DNA from: Mesorhizobium shangrilense
GTDB lineage: Bacteria; Pseudomonadota; Alphaproteobacteria; Rhizobiales; Rhizobiaceae
Assembly (NCBI RefSeq): GCF_040537815.1
Contig: NZ_JBEWSZ010000001.1
Coordinates: 4,154,001 to 4,218,000 of the forward strand
DNA length: 64,000 bases
Reading direction: 5' to 3'
Within the stretch, counting starts at the first letter, position 1; every line of letters begins with the position of its first letter. The notes beneath the pieces were generated by a model. The model searched no databases. It was not told where the DNA came from and saw only the letters and a list, made by a program, of their open reading frames with translations. Both the position numbers and the translations under genes were made by a program. This document shows positions 35,119-45,300 of the stretch, piece after piece.

Positions 35119-35190
35119 ATTTCTCTGCGTCCCCAGTACTCCACGGAGCCGGGTTTGTGAATGGGGTGGACGCGGTTGAGGCGCACGCGC

Positions 35191-35316
35191 CTTAGCGACC
35201 TCGATCCATTGGCCCGAAACATCGTCGGGCAATTGTCGAGCGCTGCTGTCCTGGTGGTTGGCTCGCCGACGTTCAAAGGCAGCTACACTGGGCTAGCGCC
35301 CGGCGGGAAAATCTGA
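35191..35316 (+). pseudogene. NADPH-dependent FMN reductase remnant
   Basis: A 41-codon frame reads LSDLDPLARNIVGQLSSAAV and LVVGSPTFKGSYTGL, the flavodoxin-like phosphate-loop region of SsuE-type FMN reductases, and then stops. The rest of the gene is missing on both sides. It lies upstream of the riboswitch. Confidence 0.6.
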
Positions 35317-35383
35317 CGATCCGCCAGCTCTACGAGACGATCGCTGGCGCGCGCGGCCATTGTCGCAGGATCGAAATCCCTTC

Positions 35384-36499
35384 CTACGCGGCTGCAGAGA
35401 TGTTTGGCGGCATAGAGTCGCCCTTCACCCGATTTCGCCCGCTGTTTTTTGCCTGATAGAGGGAGCGGTCAGCTTGCCGCATGACGGCCTCGACGGTTTT
35501 TGAGACGCTGCTCGAAGCGGCCGCGCCCGCGCTGATGGTTATAGGAAGGCCCTGGACATTCGAGGCGGCAAGCTCGCGTTCCACCCGAGAGCGGACGCGC
35601 TCAGCCATGCCGATGGCCACGACGAGCGTGGCATTTGGCATCAGCACTACGATTTCCTCACCGCCGTAGCGGGCTATTAGGTCGGTGCTGCGCATCGACG
35701 TCCGTACGATTTGGGCAATTCGCTTCAGAATCTCATCGCCAGCCTGGTGCCCCAATGTATCGTTGATGCGTTTGAAGTGATCGACGTCAAACATCACAAC
35801 TGAAAACCCTTCGGAGCTGTCACGCCAGCGTCTTTCAACGACCGCTGCACTTTCGTCGAAGCCTCGCCGGTTGAGCAGGCGCGTGAGCGGATCGACACTC
35901 GCGTCCAGCACCAGCGCGCGCACCAAAGAGAGACGATGTTTTTCCCGAACGAGGAATTCCGCCAAAATCATCGTCCCGGCGATGTTGCCGAAGAGAAGCG
36001 GAAGAGCAGCAGTGTGAAGAATTCTGATCGACAGATGATGCGGCAGTACCGCGAGTGAGCCCAGTGAGCCTGAGACAGCCAGCCCGAGCAGCGCATTGCG
36101 CTTCCACCCATAGCGCAGAACCGTCTTGGGAATGCGACCAAATGCGATCGTCACCATCGCCGCTATGCAAATGCCAAGGAATCCGGACTCGGCGCCGGCA
36201 CCTCCAAGCCATAAGCGATAAGCGCCCAGGCAAATCGTGACGACAAGCGTTCCCAGAAGGCCAGCAAAGGGAAACGAAAGGCCGATGACCACGGATCGAG
36301 CATCAAAAATCACGCCTGGCGCAAACACCAACGGATCGCTCATCGACAGGACGCCGCCCATGCTGAAAAGGAGCCCAACGGACAATCCTCGCGACAGGCC
36401 TTTTTCCGTGCCGGCGATTGCCCAGCCGAACGCCATGGCAATCAAGGCCGCAAGGCCGAACGTCCTTGCCGCACCGACAATGAAGGCCGTCGTTTCCAT
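35384..36499 (-). CDS. Membrane diguanylate cyclase (GGDEF) with 5TMR-type sensor
   Basis: The 371-aa protein has five or six N-terminal membrane spans (residues about 5-190) resembling the 5TM LytS/YhcK receptor domain (FAPGVIFDARSVVIGLSFPF, GAYRLWLGGAG). A GGDEF domain follows (DPLTRLLNRRGFDE, VVMFDVDHFKRINDTLGHQA). The active-site loop is RYGGEEI, an active-type variant. It should make c-di-GMP in response to an unknown membrane signal. No inhibitory RxxD site was seen just before GGEEI. Confidence 0.93.
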   Translation of the reverse strand: METTAFIVGAARTFGLAALIAMAFGWAIAGTEKGLSRGLSVGLLFSMGGVLSMSDPLVFAPGVIFDARSVVIGLSFPFAGLLGTLVVTICLGAYRLWLGGAGAESGFLGICIAAMVTIAFGRIPKTVLRYGWKRNALLGLAVSGSLGSLAVLPHHLSIRILHTAALPLLFGNIAGTMILAEFLVREKHRLSLVRALVLDASVDPLTRLLNRRGFDESAAVVERRWRDSSEGFSVVMFDVDHFKRINDTLGHQAGDEILKRIAQIVRTSMRSTDLIARYGGEEIVVLMPNATLVVAIGMAERVRSRVERELAASNVQGLPITISAGAAASSSVSKTVEAVMRQADRSLYQAKNSGRNRVKGDSMPPNISAAA

Positions 36500-36765
36500 C
36501 CATACCTCGCTGGCACAGACTTACGGCGAGGTTCATAAAGCCCGGTGTAGGAAGAGCGTTAACAATACGTGAAGTAGCGCTCCACACAGGCAACAGGACG
36601 CCCGGTCGACGACCGCGACGAGCTGAAGTCGGGGCTAATCATTTGCGCAGTCCCGGCGCGGCCCACTCGCGCAAATTCATGTCAGCTTCATAAATCCGTT
36701 GCGACGGTTTCGTACATTTAGGCGACGGCTTTGTTTTGAGGCCGCCCCTGGAAAAGGATGGAAAA

Positions 36766-37227
36766 ATGTCCAAGATCCCCGGCAAGACCGAAACGATCGA
36801 AAACGTCGAATTCCCCACCTTCGACCCGTCCAAGGCTACCGAGCAAGTCCGCGCCGTCGCCGAGCAGGGCGTTGAGCAGTCGAAGGAAGCATTTTCCAAA
36901 TTGAGCTCGGACGCCGAAACCACTCAAAAGGCTCTTGAGTCGACCTTTGAAATGGTCAAGACCGCCGGCAACGATGTGTCCCTGAAAGCAGTTGCGGCTC
37001 TGCGCGCGAATGCTGAAGCCTACTTCACGCACCTCGAAGCACTGGCTGCCGTGAAGTCGCTGTCCGAGTTCGTCGAATTGCAGACCGCTTTCCTGCGCAA
37101 GCAGATGGAAAAGTCCGTCGAACAGGCCAGAGACTTTCAGGCTGTGACAATGAGAGCGACCCAGGATGTATCCAAGCCGATCAAGGACGCCTTCGAGAAA
37201 GCCTTTAAGGAACTCAAGGCCGCCTGA
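36766..37227 (+). CDS. Phasin family protein
   Basis: The ATG at 36766 follows AAGGA. The 153-aa helical protein has the Phasin_2 pattern (FDPSKATEQVRAVAEQGVEQ, LQTAFLRKQMEKSVEQARDF, SKPIKDAFEKAFKELKAA). Phasins coat polyhydroxybutyrate granules, which are common in rhizobia. It stands alone between a diguanylate cyclase gene (divergent) and a broken ABC gene. Confidence 0.92.
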   Translation: MSKIPGKTETIENVEFPTFDPSKATEQVRAVAEQGVEQSKEAFSKLSSDAETTQKALESTFEMVKTAGNDVSLKAVAALRANAEAYFTHLEALAAVKSLSEFVELQTAFLRKQMEKSVEQARDFQAVTMRATQDVSKPIKDAFEKAFKELKAA

Positions 37228-37463
37228 TTGCTTCAGGCAGCCCGAGACCGAAGTTCAGTACCTCGTCCCGGGCTCGGCCGCCGGCAACGTAACGCCGCTG
37301 ATCCCTAACTACGGCATCGCGGCACTAGGTTCGCGATCATTGCGTCAATGCTCTGCTCACCACGGCGGATAGTAGAAATGCGCGGGCGGGCGGGGATACG
37401 GCGTTCCCGGAATCGCGCCATAGGTTACTTATCCATGGTAGGAAGACATACGCATGTCGTGCT

Positions 37464-38021
37464 TCAGAAGCTGGCGGCCTGAAGCACCGTGTGCCCCTCC
37501 GCCACGGTCATGAAGGTATCGCCGTCGTCATGCTGCGACAAACGGACGGGAATCGGCTTCTGCCCGGTCCGCCGCCGGCCGAAGCGCGGAACGGCGTCCA
37601 GCAGGTTTCGGGTGTAGGGATGCTGCGGATTTTCGATGACGGCTCTGACAGGTCCGCACTCTACGAGCCGTCCACGGTGCATGACGGCGATGCGGTCGCA
37701 GAGACGCTCGACAACGGTCATGTCGTGGGAAATGAAGAGATAGGAAAGATTTTCGTGCTTCTTCAGGTCCGCGAGAAGATCCAGGATCTGCGCCTGAATG
37801 GTGACATCGAGTGCGGAAACCGGCTCATCCGCGACCACGATCTGAGGATTGGGTGCCAGCGCCCTAGCGATTGCGATGCGCCGCCGCTGGCCGCCCGAGA
37901 ATTCGTGCGGATAGCGTTCCGCGAACTCTCGCTTTGGGGTTCCTCCAAAGCGCTTGATGAGGCCGGTGCAGCTCAGCACCGGTGCCGCTTCTGCCATTCC
38001 AGCGAAATCAATGTCGGTCAT
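37464..38021 (-). pseudogene. Oligopeptide-type ABC ATPase with internal deletion removing Walker A
   Basis: The N-terminus reads VLSCTGLIKRFGG and then jumps directly to AERYPHEFSGGQRRRIAIAR, the signature region. About 90-100 residues including Walker A and the Q-loop are missing. Walker B (IVVADEPVSALDV), the H-loop (ISHDMTV) and the DppD/OppF-type C-terminus (NPQHPYTRNLLDAVPR) remain. Without Walker A the protein cannot bind ATP normally. The frame is still open, so an in-frame deletion is likely. Confidence 0.82.
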
Positions 38022-38444
38022 GGCTCGCGTACTTTCGTGAGGTATGGCTTGAGTGCGCCCATCTGGACTTCGGGGCCTTCTTCAGGCGGAAGGGGATGAA
38101 GGCGCGCCACAGCCGCAGCCCGATCAACGTCGCCCGACTCGGTCGCATCGACGATGTCTCGATGCATCTTTAGGATTCTCTGGGGGCGGTCGCTGACGGT
38201 GCCGTGGCTAAGTTAGCGAAGGCACCGGCGTCAGAACTACCGCCGTCGCATCCCGGCAAACGCGGCTCAACTCGCATGTCTGAGCGAATATGGCTGCCGA
38301 AGCTCTGCCAACATCGGGCGTCACGATCTCGGAGAGGTCTTTCTACGAGTGGAGTCACGGCTCGCCGTTAATCGAGCGATTGCACTGTAAGCCGCTGAAA
38401 TCCTTAACGCGATTTTCATCCCACTGGTCTAGCGATTTGTCACT
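38022..38444. other. Intergenic region with the 3' end of a lost gene
   Basis: On the minus strand the frame 38169-38026 reads MHRDIVDATESGDVDRAAAV and later ALKPYLTKVREP. It ends in a TGA overlapping the start of the broken ABC gene (ATGA). It resembles the tail of a gene once coupled to the transporter; its family is unclear. The remainder before the GGDEF-EAL gene holds nothing recognised. Confidence 0.4.
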
Positions 38445-40442
38445 ATGAGGTATTCCAAGCCTGTTCAAGGTTCAGTCTCTCAAGGGCAAAGTGAAACCGT
38501 GGAAGCCGGGATTCTCCGAGATCAGTTCGCTGATCTAAGGACGGGGATCTTCATTTCGATGCCTATCGGCACGATCCTATCGGCGCTGATCCTGGCCGTG
38601 CAGATGCTTTCGGGCGGCGGCCTTGCGGCGGTGCTGTGGTTTGCAGCGGTCGGCGTAATAAATGGCGCACGCATAGCGCTTGCCCTCGCCCAATCAGGCA
38701 AAGCCGACAGTAGGTTGAAACCGGTCGGTGCACGACTTTCTTCCTATGGGATGTTGGCTCTGGCCTCGGGCATCGCCTGGTCTTTCCTGGCAGTGCTGAC
38801 CGATGGATACACCACTCACCAAGCGCCGATCTATTTAATCGTTCTCGCAGGCGCGTCGGCCGGTTCGGTCACCTACGGAACATCATACGCCCCGGCCTCG
38901 ATCAACTTCATGACGCTGCCACTTGTGGTCACCATCGGATGCCTTTTGGCGAAAGGCGATATCGAAAATTATGTTCTGGCCTTCACAGTCCTGCTCTTTC
39001 TCGGTGGAATGATCAGAAGCTCGCTTATCGGACAAGCCCGCTTCCGCGAGGCGAGCCGCCTCAAATACGAGGCGAAGGCGTTCGCCACCGAGATGGAACG
39101 AAACTCCAGACGGGATCCGTTGACGAATTTGCTCAATAGGTACGGGCTTGAGCAGGCTATCCGCCAGCTCGGACTCACCGACGGTCCGTTCGTGGCCATG
39201 CTGGTCGACCTGGACGGCTTCAAATCCGTCAACGACACCTATGGTCACAATATCGGTGACGAACTGCTGGTCACGGTTGCGCGCAGAATAGAGAACCATG
39301 CGCCGCCAGGGGCAACTATTTCGCGCATCGGTGGAGACGAGTTCGTGCTGCTCTTTCCCGCCAGCAGATCCGTGCATTCAACCGACGAACTTGCATCCTC
39401 GATCATCGCGGCCATTGCAAATCTGGATCCGGCGTTGAATTCGGTGCGCGTCGGCGCTTCGATCGGCATCTATGTGTCAGAGAGACCCCGATTGACGGAG
39501 ATGCTGCTGCGGGCAGACTTCGCGCTTTACGCGGCCAAGCGCAGTGGCAGGAACGAATACCGTCTCTTCGATGCCGAACTCGATCGCGGGCTCGAACGTA
39601 AGCACTGCATTGAGCGCGATCTGCGCGGAGCCATAGAATCCGGCACTCTTTGCTCATGGTTCCAGCCCTTGGTGCGACTGGACACGAATGCGGTCGTCGG
39701 CTTCGAGGCGCTCCTGCGGTGGAAACACCCGGTTCATGGGGCTATTTCCCCGCCTGAGGTCGTCACCGCAGCGCGTGAAACCGGGCTGCTTTCCTTGCTA
39801 TCGGAAACGGTATTTCTCAACTGCTGCTCCATGATCGAAGAGCTTGTGAGAAATGGACGCCAGCATGTTCGGGTCGCGATGAATCTCTCGCCACGCGAGC
39901 TTGAAGCAGGCGATGTCGATGAAATGATACTGGACGGCCTCAGGGCGAAGAATGTCCCGGTGGCGATGCTCGAGATAGAGATCACGGAAGAAGCGCCCGT
40001 GGATCGCGACAGAGTTGACGAAAAGCTAGGACGCCTGGCGGACGCAGGCATATCAATTGTGCTGGATGATTTCGGCACCGGCTTTTCGACGCTGGTTTCG
40101 CTGAAGGACAGCCGCATCCGCAAGATCAAGATCGACAAGGACTTCGTCCGCGATCTAGCCAAGTCCTTGGAAGATCAGGCCCTGGTCAAAGCAGTCATCG
40201 ATCTCGGGCGAACGCTGGGAATAGAGGTGGTGGCCGAAGGGGTCGAAACGGACGCGGATCGCCTGATCCTGCGGTCGCTTGATTGTGTGATCGCGCAGGG
40301 ATTTCTCTTCTCGGCCGCGCTCCCCATGCACGATGCGCTTGCCTTCGACGCAGGCCGTTTCGACAACTCTGCCGCCGCCAAGGCCTTCTTTGATACCGCG
40401 GCGGGCTTGTTACGCAAATCCCAAACTGGCAGCGCCGTATAG
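38445..40442 (+). CDS. Membrane GGDEF-EAL bifunctional c-di-GMP enzyme
   Basis: The 665-aa protein has about five N-terminal membrane spans (residues 30-195). A GGDEF domain follows (DPLTNLLNRYGLEQ, LVDLDGFKSVNDTYGHNIGD, active loop RIGGDEF near residue 290), then an EAL domain from about residue 395 (GFEALLRWKHP, NLSPRELE, LEIEITEE, DDFGTGFSTL, KIDKDFVRDL, AEGVET). Both active sites look intact, so both synthesis and hydrolysis of c-di-GMP are possible. It has no operon partner. Confidence 0.94.
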   Translation: MRYSKPVQGSVSQGQSETVEAGILRDQFADLRTGIFISMPIGTILSALILAVQMLSGGGLAAVLWFAAVGVINGARIALALAQSGKADSRLKPVGARLSSYGMLALASGIAWSFLAVLTDGYTTHQAPIYLIVLAGASAGSVTYGTSYAPASINFMTLPLVVTIGCLLAKGDIENYVLAFTVLLFLGGMIRSSLIGQARFREASRLKYEAKAFATEMERNSRRDPLTNLLNRYGLEQAIRQLGLTDGPFVAMLVDLDGFKSVNDTYGHNIGDELLVTVARRIENHAPPGATISRIGGDEFVLLFPASRSVHSTDELASSIIAAIANLDPALNSVRVGASIGIYVSERPRLTEMLLRADFALYAAKRSGRNEYRLFDAELDRGLERKHCIERDLRGAIESGTLCSWFQPLVRLDTNAVVGFEALLRWKHPVHGAISPPEVVTAARETGLLSLLSETVFLNCCSMIEELVRNGRQHVRVAMNLSPRELEAGDVDEMILDGLRAKNVPVAMLEIEITEEAPVDRDRVDEKLGRLADAGISIVLDDFGTGFSTLVSLKDSRIRKIKIDKDFVRDLAKSLEDQALVKAVIDLGRTLGIEVVAEGVETDADRLILRSLDCVIAQGFLFSAALPMHDALAFDAGRFDNSAAAKAFFDTAAGLLRKSQTGSAV

Positions 40443-40779
40443 GCAACGGCCACAGGTCGGCCATCGGCGCCAACGCCAAGGCAATGGCCAATCTGTCCAC
40501 TGCGGAGCAGGGGTGTATGTGTGAGTAAAGGGCAGCAAGCAGTCGGTTTGCTAATACCGCACCCATCCGAGGCGAAGCGCCTACTGACTGAATGTCACCT
40601 GCCAACGCTCACCGCTAGACAATAGGCGTCCTGTTTGGGCCGAGAGGGGGACTGACTGCTTCCGGCGTCCGTCATTTGAATAGCTGACATTCAAACGAAA
40701 AGGCTATGTCTCGGATTGTTTCGTGGCAAGAGCTTTGGAACAAGGTCACTACGACGCTTATAGTTAGACTGGCCGCCTT

Positions 40780-40807
40780 ATCAGCAGGAACGATCGCTCC
40801 TGCTGAT
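40780..40807 (+). terminator. Intrinsic terminator-like hairpin between convergent genes
   Basis: ATCAGCAGGA and TCCTGCTGAT form a perfect 10-bp stem with an 8-base loop, followed on the plus strand by TTTG. It lies between the ends of the GGDEF-EAL gene and the outer-membrane protein gene and may end transcription in one or both directions. Confidence 0.55.
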
Positions 40808-40865
40808 TTTGTTGGCAGCCGTCTTAGTCGCGGTAGCCGATGAAAGTCAGCGCCGCACTGGTTTC

Positions 40866-41546
40866 CTAGAAGGAATGCTTGTAGCCGATCGCGAAGCTGA
40901 TCTTGTCGGCGGCCAATTGATCATAAGGAGCCTTGGTCGTCTCGGCTTTTTTCCAGGAGTATCCGACGTTGGCATAGACAGCGTTGTACGTGTCTATGTT
41001 GTATGTAACGCCGGTTGTCACCTTCGGCGTCTCCCAGGTGGCATTGAACGCGTTGCGATAACGCAGATTGAAGACGTTCCAGGTCCACTGCTTATCCAAT
41101 TTCCAGTCACCGGCCAGGTACAGAGCGTAGTATGGAAGCTGGGCATTTGCGTCCGAGCCTTTGACAATGCCAGTGTCATGCCAGGTGTAGCCGAGGCCCA
41201 AACTCGGGGTCAGCGTGAAACTGTCGGTGAGCTTGATCTTGTAACCGAGCGTTGCCTCGCCGTAGAACTGTGTCTTTCCACCGGTCTTGAAGGTTGGCTG
41301 GAAAAATACGCCGCCGACAAAGTTGTTTTCAAAAGTGTGCGAGACGCTGAACTTGAAGTAGGTGTCGGCAAGCGACCTGGCGGCGTTGCTGCCGTTGTTG
41401 ATCGCATAAAACTCCGGGGCCCCTTCGATTCCAAGCGTCCAGGTTGGGACGGCTGGCGGTGGCGTTTCAACCACATCCGCCGCGAAGGCCGGCATTGTCA
41501 GCAACAGGCACATGCCGAGTGGCACGGCAGACTTGACGTTGATCAT
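40866..41546 (-). CDS. Outer-membrane beta-barrel protein
   Basis: The 226-aa protein begins with a Sec signal peptide (VPLGMCLLLTMPAFAAD). The mature part has alternating aromatic strands (TWTLGIEGAPEFYAI, FVGGVFFQPTF, YALYLAGDWKL) and ends in Phe (IGYKHSF), the usual C-terminal residue for barrel insertion. AAGGGGACT precedes the ATG. No named porin family was recognised; such small barrels are common in Rhizobiales. Confidence 0.82.
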   Translation of the reverse strand: MINVKSAVPLGMCLLLTMPAFAADVVETPPPAVPTWTLGIEGAPEFYAINNGSNAARSLADTYFKFSVSHTFENNFVGGVFFQPTFKTGGKTQFYGEATLGYKIKLTDSFTLTPSLGLGYTWHDTGIVKGSDANAQLPYYALYLAGDWKLDKQWTWNVFNLRYRNAFNATWETPKVTTGVTYNIDTYNAVYANVGYSWKKAETTKAPYDQLAADKISFAIGYKHSF

Positions 41547-42317
41547 AGAGTCCCCTTGAAGAGCGTGAAAGCGCAGCGGCTTGCTGCGCTGGGGGATGCT
41601 ATATTTTTATATTAGCGCAGACAGATATAGCTGCCTAATTTTCAGCCGGGCTGTAAGACGAAAGTGCGCGGCCAATCGTGCTCGCAAAAAAATCGGAGCA
41701 ACCCCCGTCCAGTAGCGATCGAACGTTCTCCCTATCTGCGCTGTGGGTGTGTTCATGGCCGATGGACAAGCCTGGCCTCCGCTTCTGGTTCTATCAAAGT
41801 CATCGGCCACCGGAGAGTTCTGCGTCTCGCTATCAGACAATCGCTAGTTGTCTCAACTAGCGCCCCGTCAAACTCCGGCACCGCCGCCGATCTGATGCGC
41901 CAAATCGAAAACATCTCTCCAACTGCAACGAACGGAGGCTTTCTCAGCGGAATTGCCTGAAGCGGTAGCGATCTTGCGCGAAACCTGCAACTGGGGATGT
42001 TCAGTTCTGAAAAATTCAAGGCAGTCGCTAAAGACTGTTTTGAGGCGCAAAGCCATCAAGTGCCCCTTTCACCAGAGAGAAGCTGCTTTCACATGCCGAC
42101 CTGACTGAAAGTCAGAAAAAACTTGCTGGTCCCGAAAACCTTTGATTCAGCTGCAACAACGGATCCCATACGTGTGCTTCTCGAGTGCGCCATCAGCGAC
42201 GATCGAATGCAGTCAAGTGACCATAGTTCAAATGTCCGACGAGATCGGAGCCACTCAACTGCATTTTGGCGCCGATTCTAAGCATAAGGTAATCCTAGGG
42301 ACACCCGCTGGGAAACG
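41547..42317. other. Intergenic region left of the defence genes
   Basis: No supported gene was found in 770 bp. A minus-strand frame near 41868-42059 is protein-like but matches nothing I know. The right part contains copy A of an imperfect repeat shared with 49121-49190. Confidence 0.45.
42041..42112 (+). repeat. Copy A of a ~72-bp imperfect direct repeat flanking the Hhe segment
   Basis: The sequence from GGCGCAAAGCC through CCGACCTGACTGAA is about 80% identical by eye to 49121-49190 in the same orientation, with a few single-base gaps. Similarity stops sharply on the right side and fades on the left. Confidence 0.65.
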
Positions 42318-45300
42318 CTAAAGTTGGCGGGCGCTATCGGCGACTAGCAATCCGTTTTCCGACCTCAGCATACCCTTGACAACAAGATCCGAGACGGCTG
42401 CCGAGATCACTGATCGCAATTGTGCGCTGGTAGCTTTGAACCCGAGCATCCGGGCAACCCTCACGGCGATCTCCTCTTCCGTCGCCCCAAGGTTCGATGT
42501 CACTATCTCGATCGCACCTTCAGCGATCTCCTCCTGGGCAATCATTTCGGGCTTCCGCAAGCCGGGAGACATCGTCTGACTTCGATCCCTTAGAGAGACC
42601 GATGCACCAGGCTTGAAACAAAAATTTCCTCGCCGGGCCACTGCGCCACGGCTCTCAGCTATGATTAACCCTCGCTCAATGGCATCCTGAATCCTACCGC
42701 CCGCGCGCTGCAAACCCCACGCATCTCGGATTCGAGAAACCACCTCGTCAAGATGAATTGGCGCTTCCGTCGCTACGACTTGTTCGACCAGTCCGGCCAT
42801 CATGCCGGTTGGTGTTTCATGAAGCTCGAAGGGGCCGGGTCGCTTCAGTTCAATCTCCTCATAGGCTCGATGCGGTTTCTCGGCTTCTTTTGCGTTTTCC
42901 AAACCGATTTCCGTCACGTTGCCTCGGTCGACGGTAACAACCTCGACGGTCACAGCGCGATGCCTCTGGAGACCCAACTCGAGGCGAGCATCAAGTTCCT
43001 TCCTCGCAGCCTCAATAGCCAATACGGTGCGCTCCAGCTGCTCGCGAGGTCGCTGGAACCAGTCAGGGCTCCAAATGCGGTGGATGATCCAGCCATGATC
43101 CTCCAGGACTGCTTGCCGGAGACGGTCGCGGTCCCTAGCCGAGCGTGATGAGTGATATCCTATCCCGTCGCATTCGATACCAAGAATGTAACGCCCTGGC
43201 CGGTCTGGATCGGCAACGGCAAGGTCAATAAAGAAGCCTGCGATGCCCACTTGGGCGTGAACCTGGTAACCTTTCTCGATCAGGGCGTTGGCTACCTGCT
43301 CTTCAAAGACGGAATCCATCTCCCGAGTAGTAACCTGGGCGAGCGACAGCCGTCCCGTCCTTGCATAATGCAGGAAGAGCTTGAAGGCGAAGACGCCTTT
43401 TCCCTTGCCCCGCTCTAGGTCGATGTCCTCGTCGGTTATGGAAGCAAAGACCTCGCAACTACGCTTTGCACGACTTATCAGGACATTTAGCCGTCGCTCA
43501 CCGCCTTCCGCTCCAAGAGGGCCGAAGCGCATAGCCATGTAGCCCTGCGCATTCTTCGCGTAACCCACTGAGATCATGATGACGTCACGCTCATCGCCCT
43601 GAACATTCTCGAGGTTCTTGACGAAGAACGGTTCGCTCGGATGAGCGTGGAAGAACTCTTCGGTGTCAGGATTTAGCCGGCGCAGCGCTTCAAGTTCATC
43701 CTGAATCGCACGACGTTGGCTCACTGAGAACGTTGCAACACCAAGGGACTCGTGAGGATTCGACTTAGCATGGCGGATGATCGCCTCGGCTACGGTTCGG
43801 GCCTCGACAGGATTTGTTCCTGTGCCGCCGGAGTCGAAGACTCCTTCCGGCACATGATGGAATCGCAAACCCATACCTGCCTCTTGGGTATAGGGGCTCG
43901 GGACGATGAACAACCGGTTCTCGTAAAACTGGCTGTTCGAGACGGCGATCAGGGACTGGTGGCGGCTGCGGTAGTGCCAGCGGAGCATACGCTGCGGCAG
44001 GCCACGGGCTGTGAACAGGCCGAGGATGCTTTCAATGTCGGCAACCTGAGCACCTTCCCCGTCGTCGTCCTCAGATTGCGATCCCGTCATCTTGGCGAAG
44101 AATGTCGTGGGAGGCAGCTGGCGTTCGTCGCCAACGACAACGACCTGTTTGGTTCTGGCTATCGAGCCCAGCGCGTCCACGGGCTGTATCTGCGAAGCCT
44201 CATCCATTACCAGCAGGTCGAAAGATATTCGCCCAGGTGACAGGAACTGTGCCACGGACAGCGGACTCATCATGAACACAGGTTTGAGCGCCTGGATCGC
44301 AGGACCTGCCTTTTGCATTAGCTGTCGTATAGGCATATGGCCGCGTTTGCGCGCCATCTCCGAACGAAGCAGTCCGACCGGTCCAGCTCCGCCATCTCTC
44401 GGAGGAATTTTTCGATGATGGGCGGTTACTACCTCAATGGCACCAGCCTTGATTCTTTGTCGATCCAGGTCAGCAAAGTCGCGCACAGCTCTAGAATGTA
44501 GTTCACCGTCGAACCTCGCTAGCTCCGGCTGCTCTGCCGCCATCGCCGTTAGTACCCGTTCGTAGTAGGCCATATCGAACGTCGAGCGCGCCGATCCAGT
44601 GGCCACCTGACCTTTGGCTAAGGCATCTACCAACTCACCGAGCCCCGCCTTTCGCGCACTGTCGGATCGTTCCCGGTAAGCAACCCATTTCGAGAGCTGT
44701 TCCAGATGCTCAAGCCAGGAGTTCAGCCTCGAAATGACCTCGGATATTTCGACCTCCGAAAAGTCCTGTGCTCCGAACAAGGAAGTCGCATCGGCGGTCA
44801 AGTCTCCTGCAAGGGCCTTGAGTTCCCCGCCCACCGCCTGGGCCACTGTGTGCGCCGCACGAGCCGATGCCGCGAGCTCAACCCGTTCGGGCAGCCGCGC
44901 AGCTAGATGTCGTAGCGCGCCATTCTGCCTGAGCCACAGTTCGCCGTCGGCCAGCGCGGTCCAGTTGGACATACGGCCGGCCCACGCCGAGCCGAACGCC
45001 GAATTCCCAAGAGCGTCGGCGGCGTCAACCGCCTGAGCAAGCTCCTGTAGTTGCCCTAGACCGCGGACGAGTTCCAGACGATCTACGACCAGATCTGGAG
45101 CAGCTGCTAAAACTTGCCGCGACAGTTCGTCCGCTCGGGTCACGGCTCGCGCCTTCGGTTCCACTAGGTCCAATACTGCACGCTCGGCGGAAGTCACGTT
45201 ACCCAGCGTGGACGAAGCGAGATGCCCTAGATCGTTCCAGAAACCTTCGATGATAGGCCGGCCGATTTCGATAACCTTGCGAACCCGCTCTGCACGCGCG

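Noticed and set aside
41753..42059. Possible LysR substrate-binding-domain remnant on the minus strand
   Set aside because: A few residues look protein-like, but no helix-turn-helix and no conserved LysR motif could be aligned.
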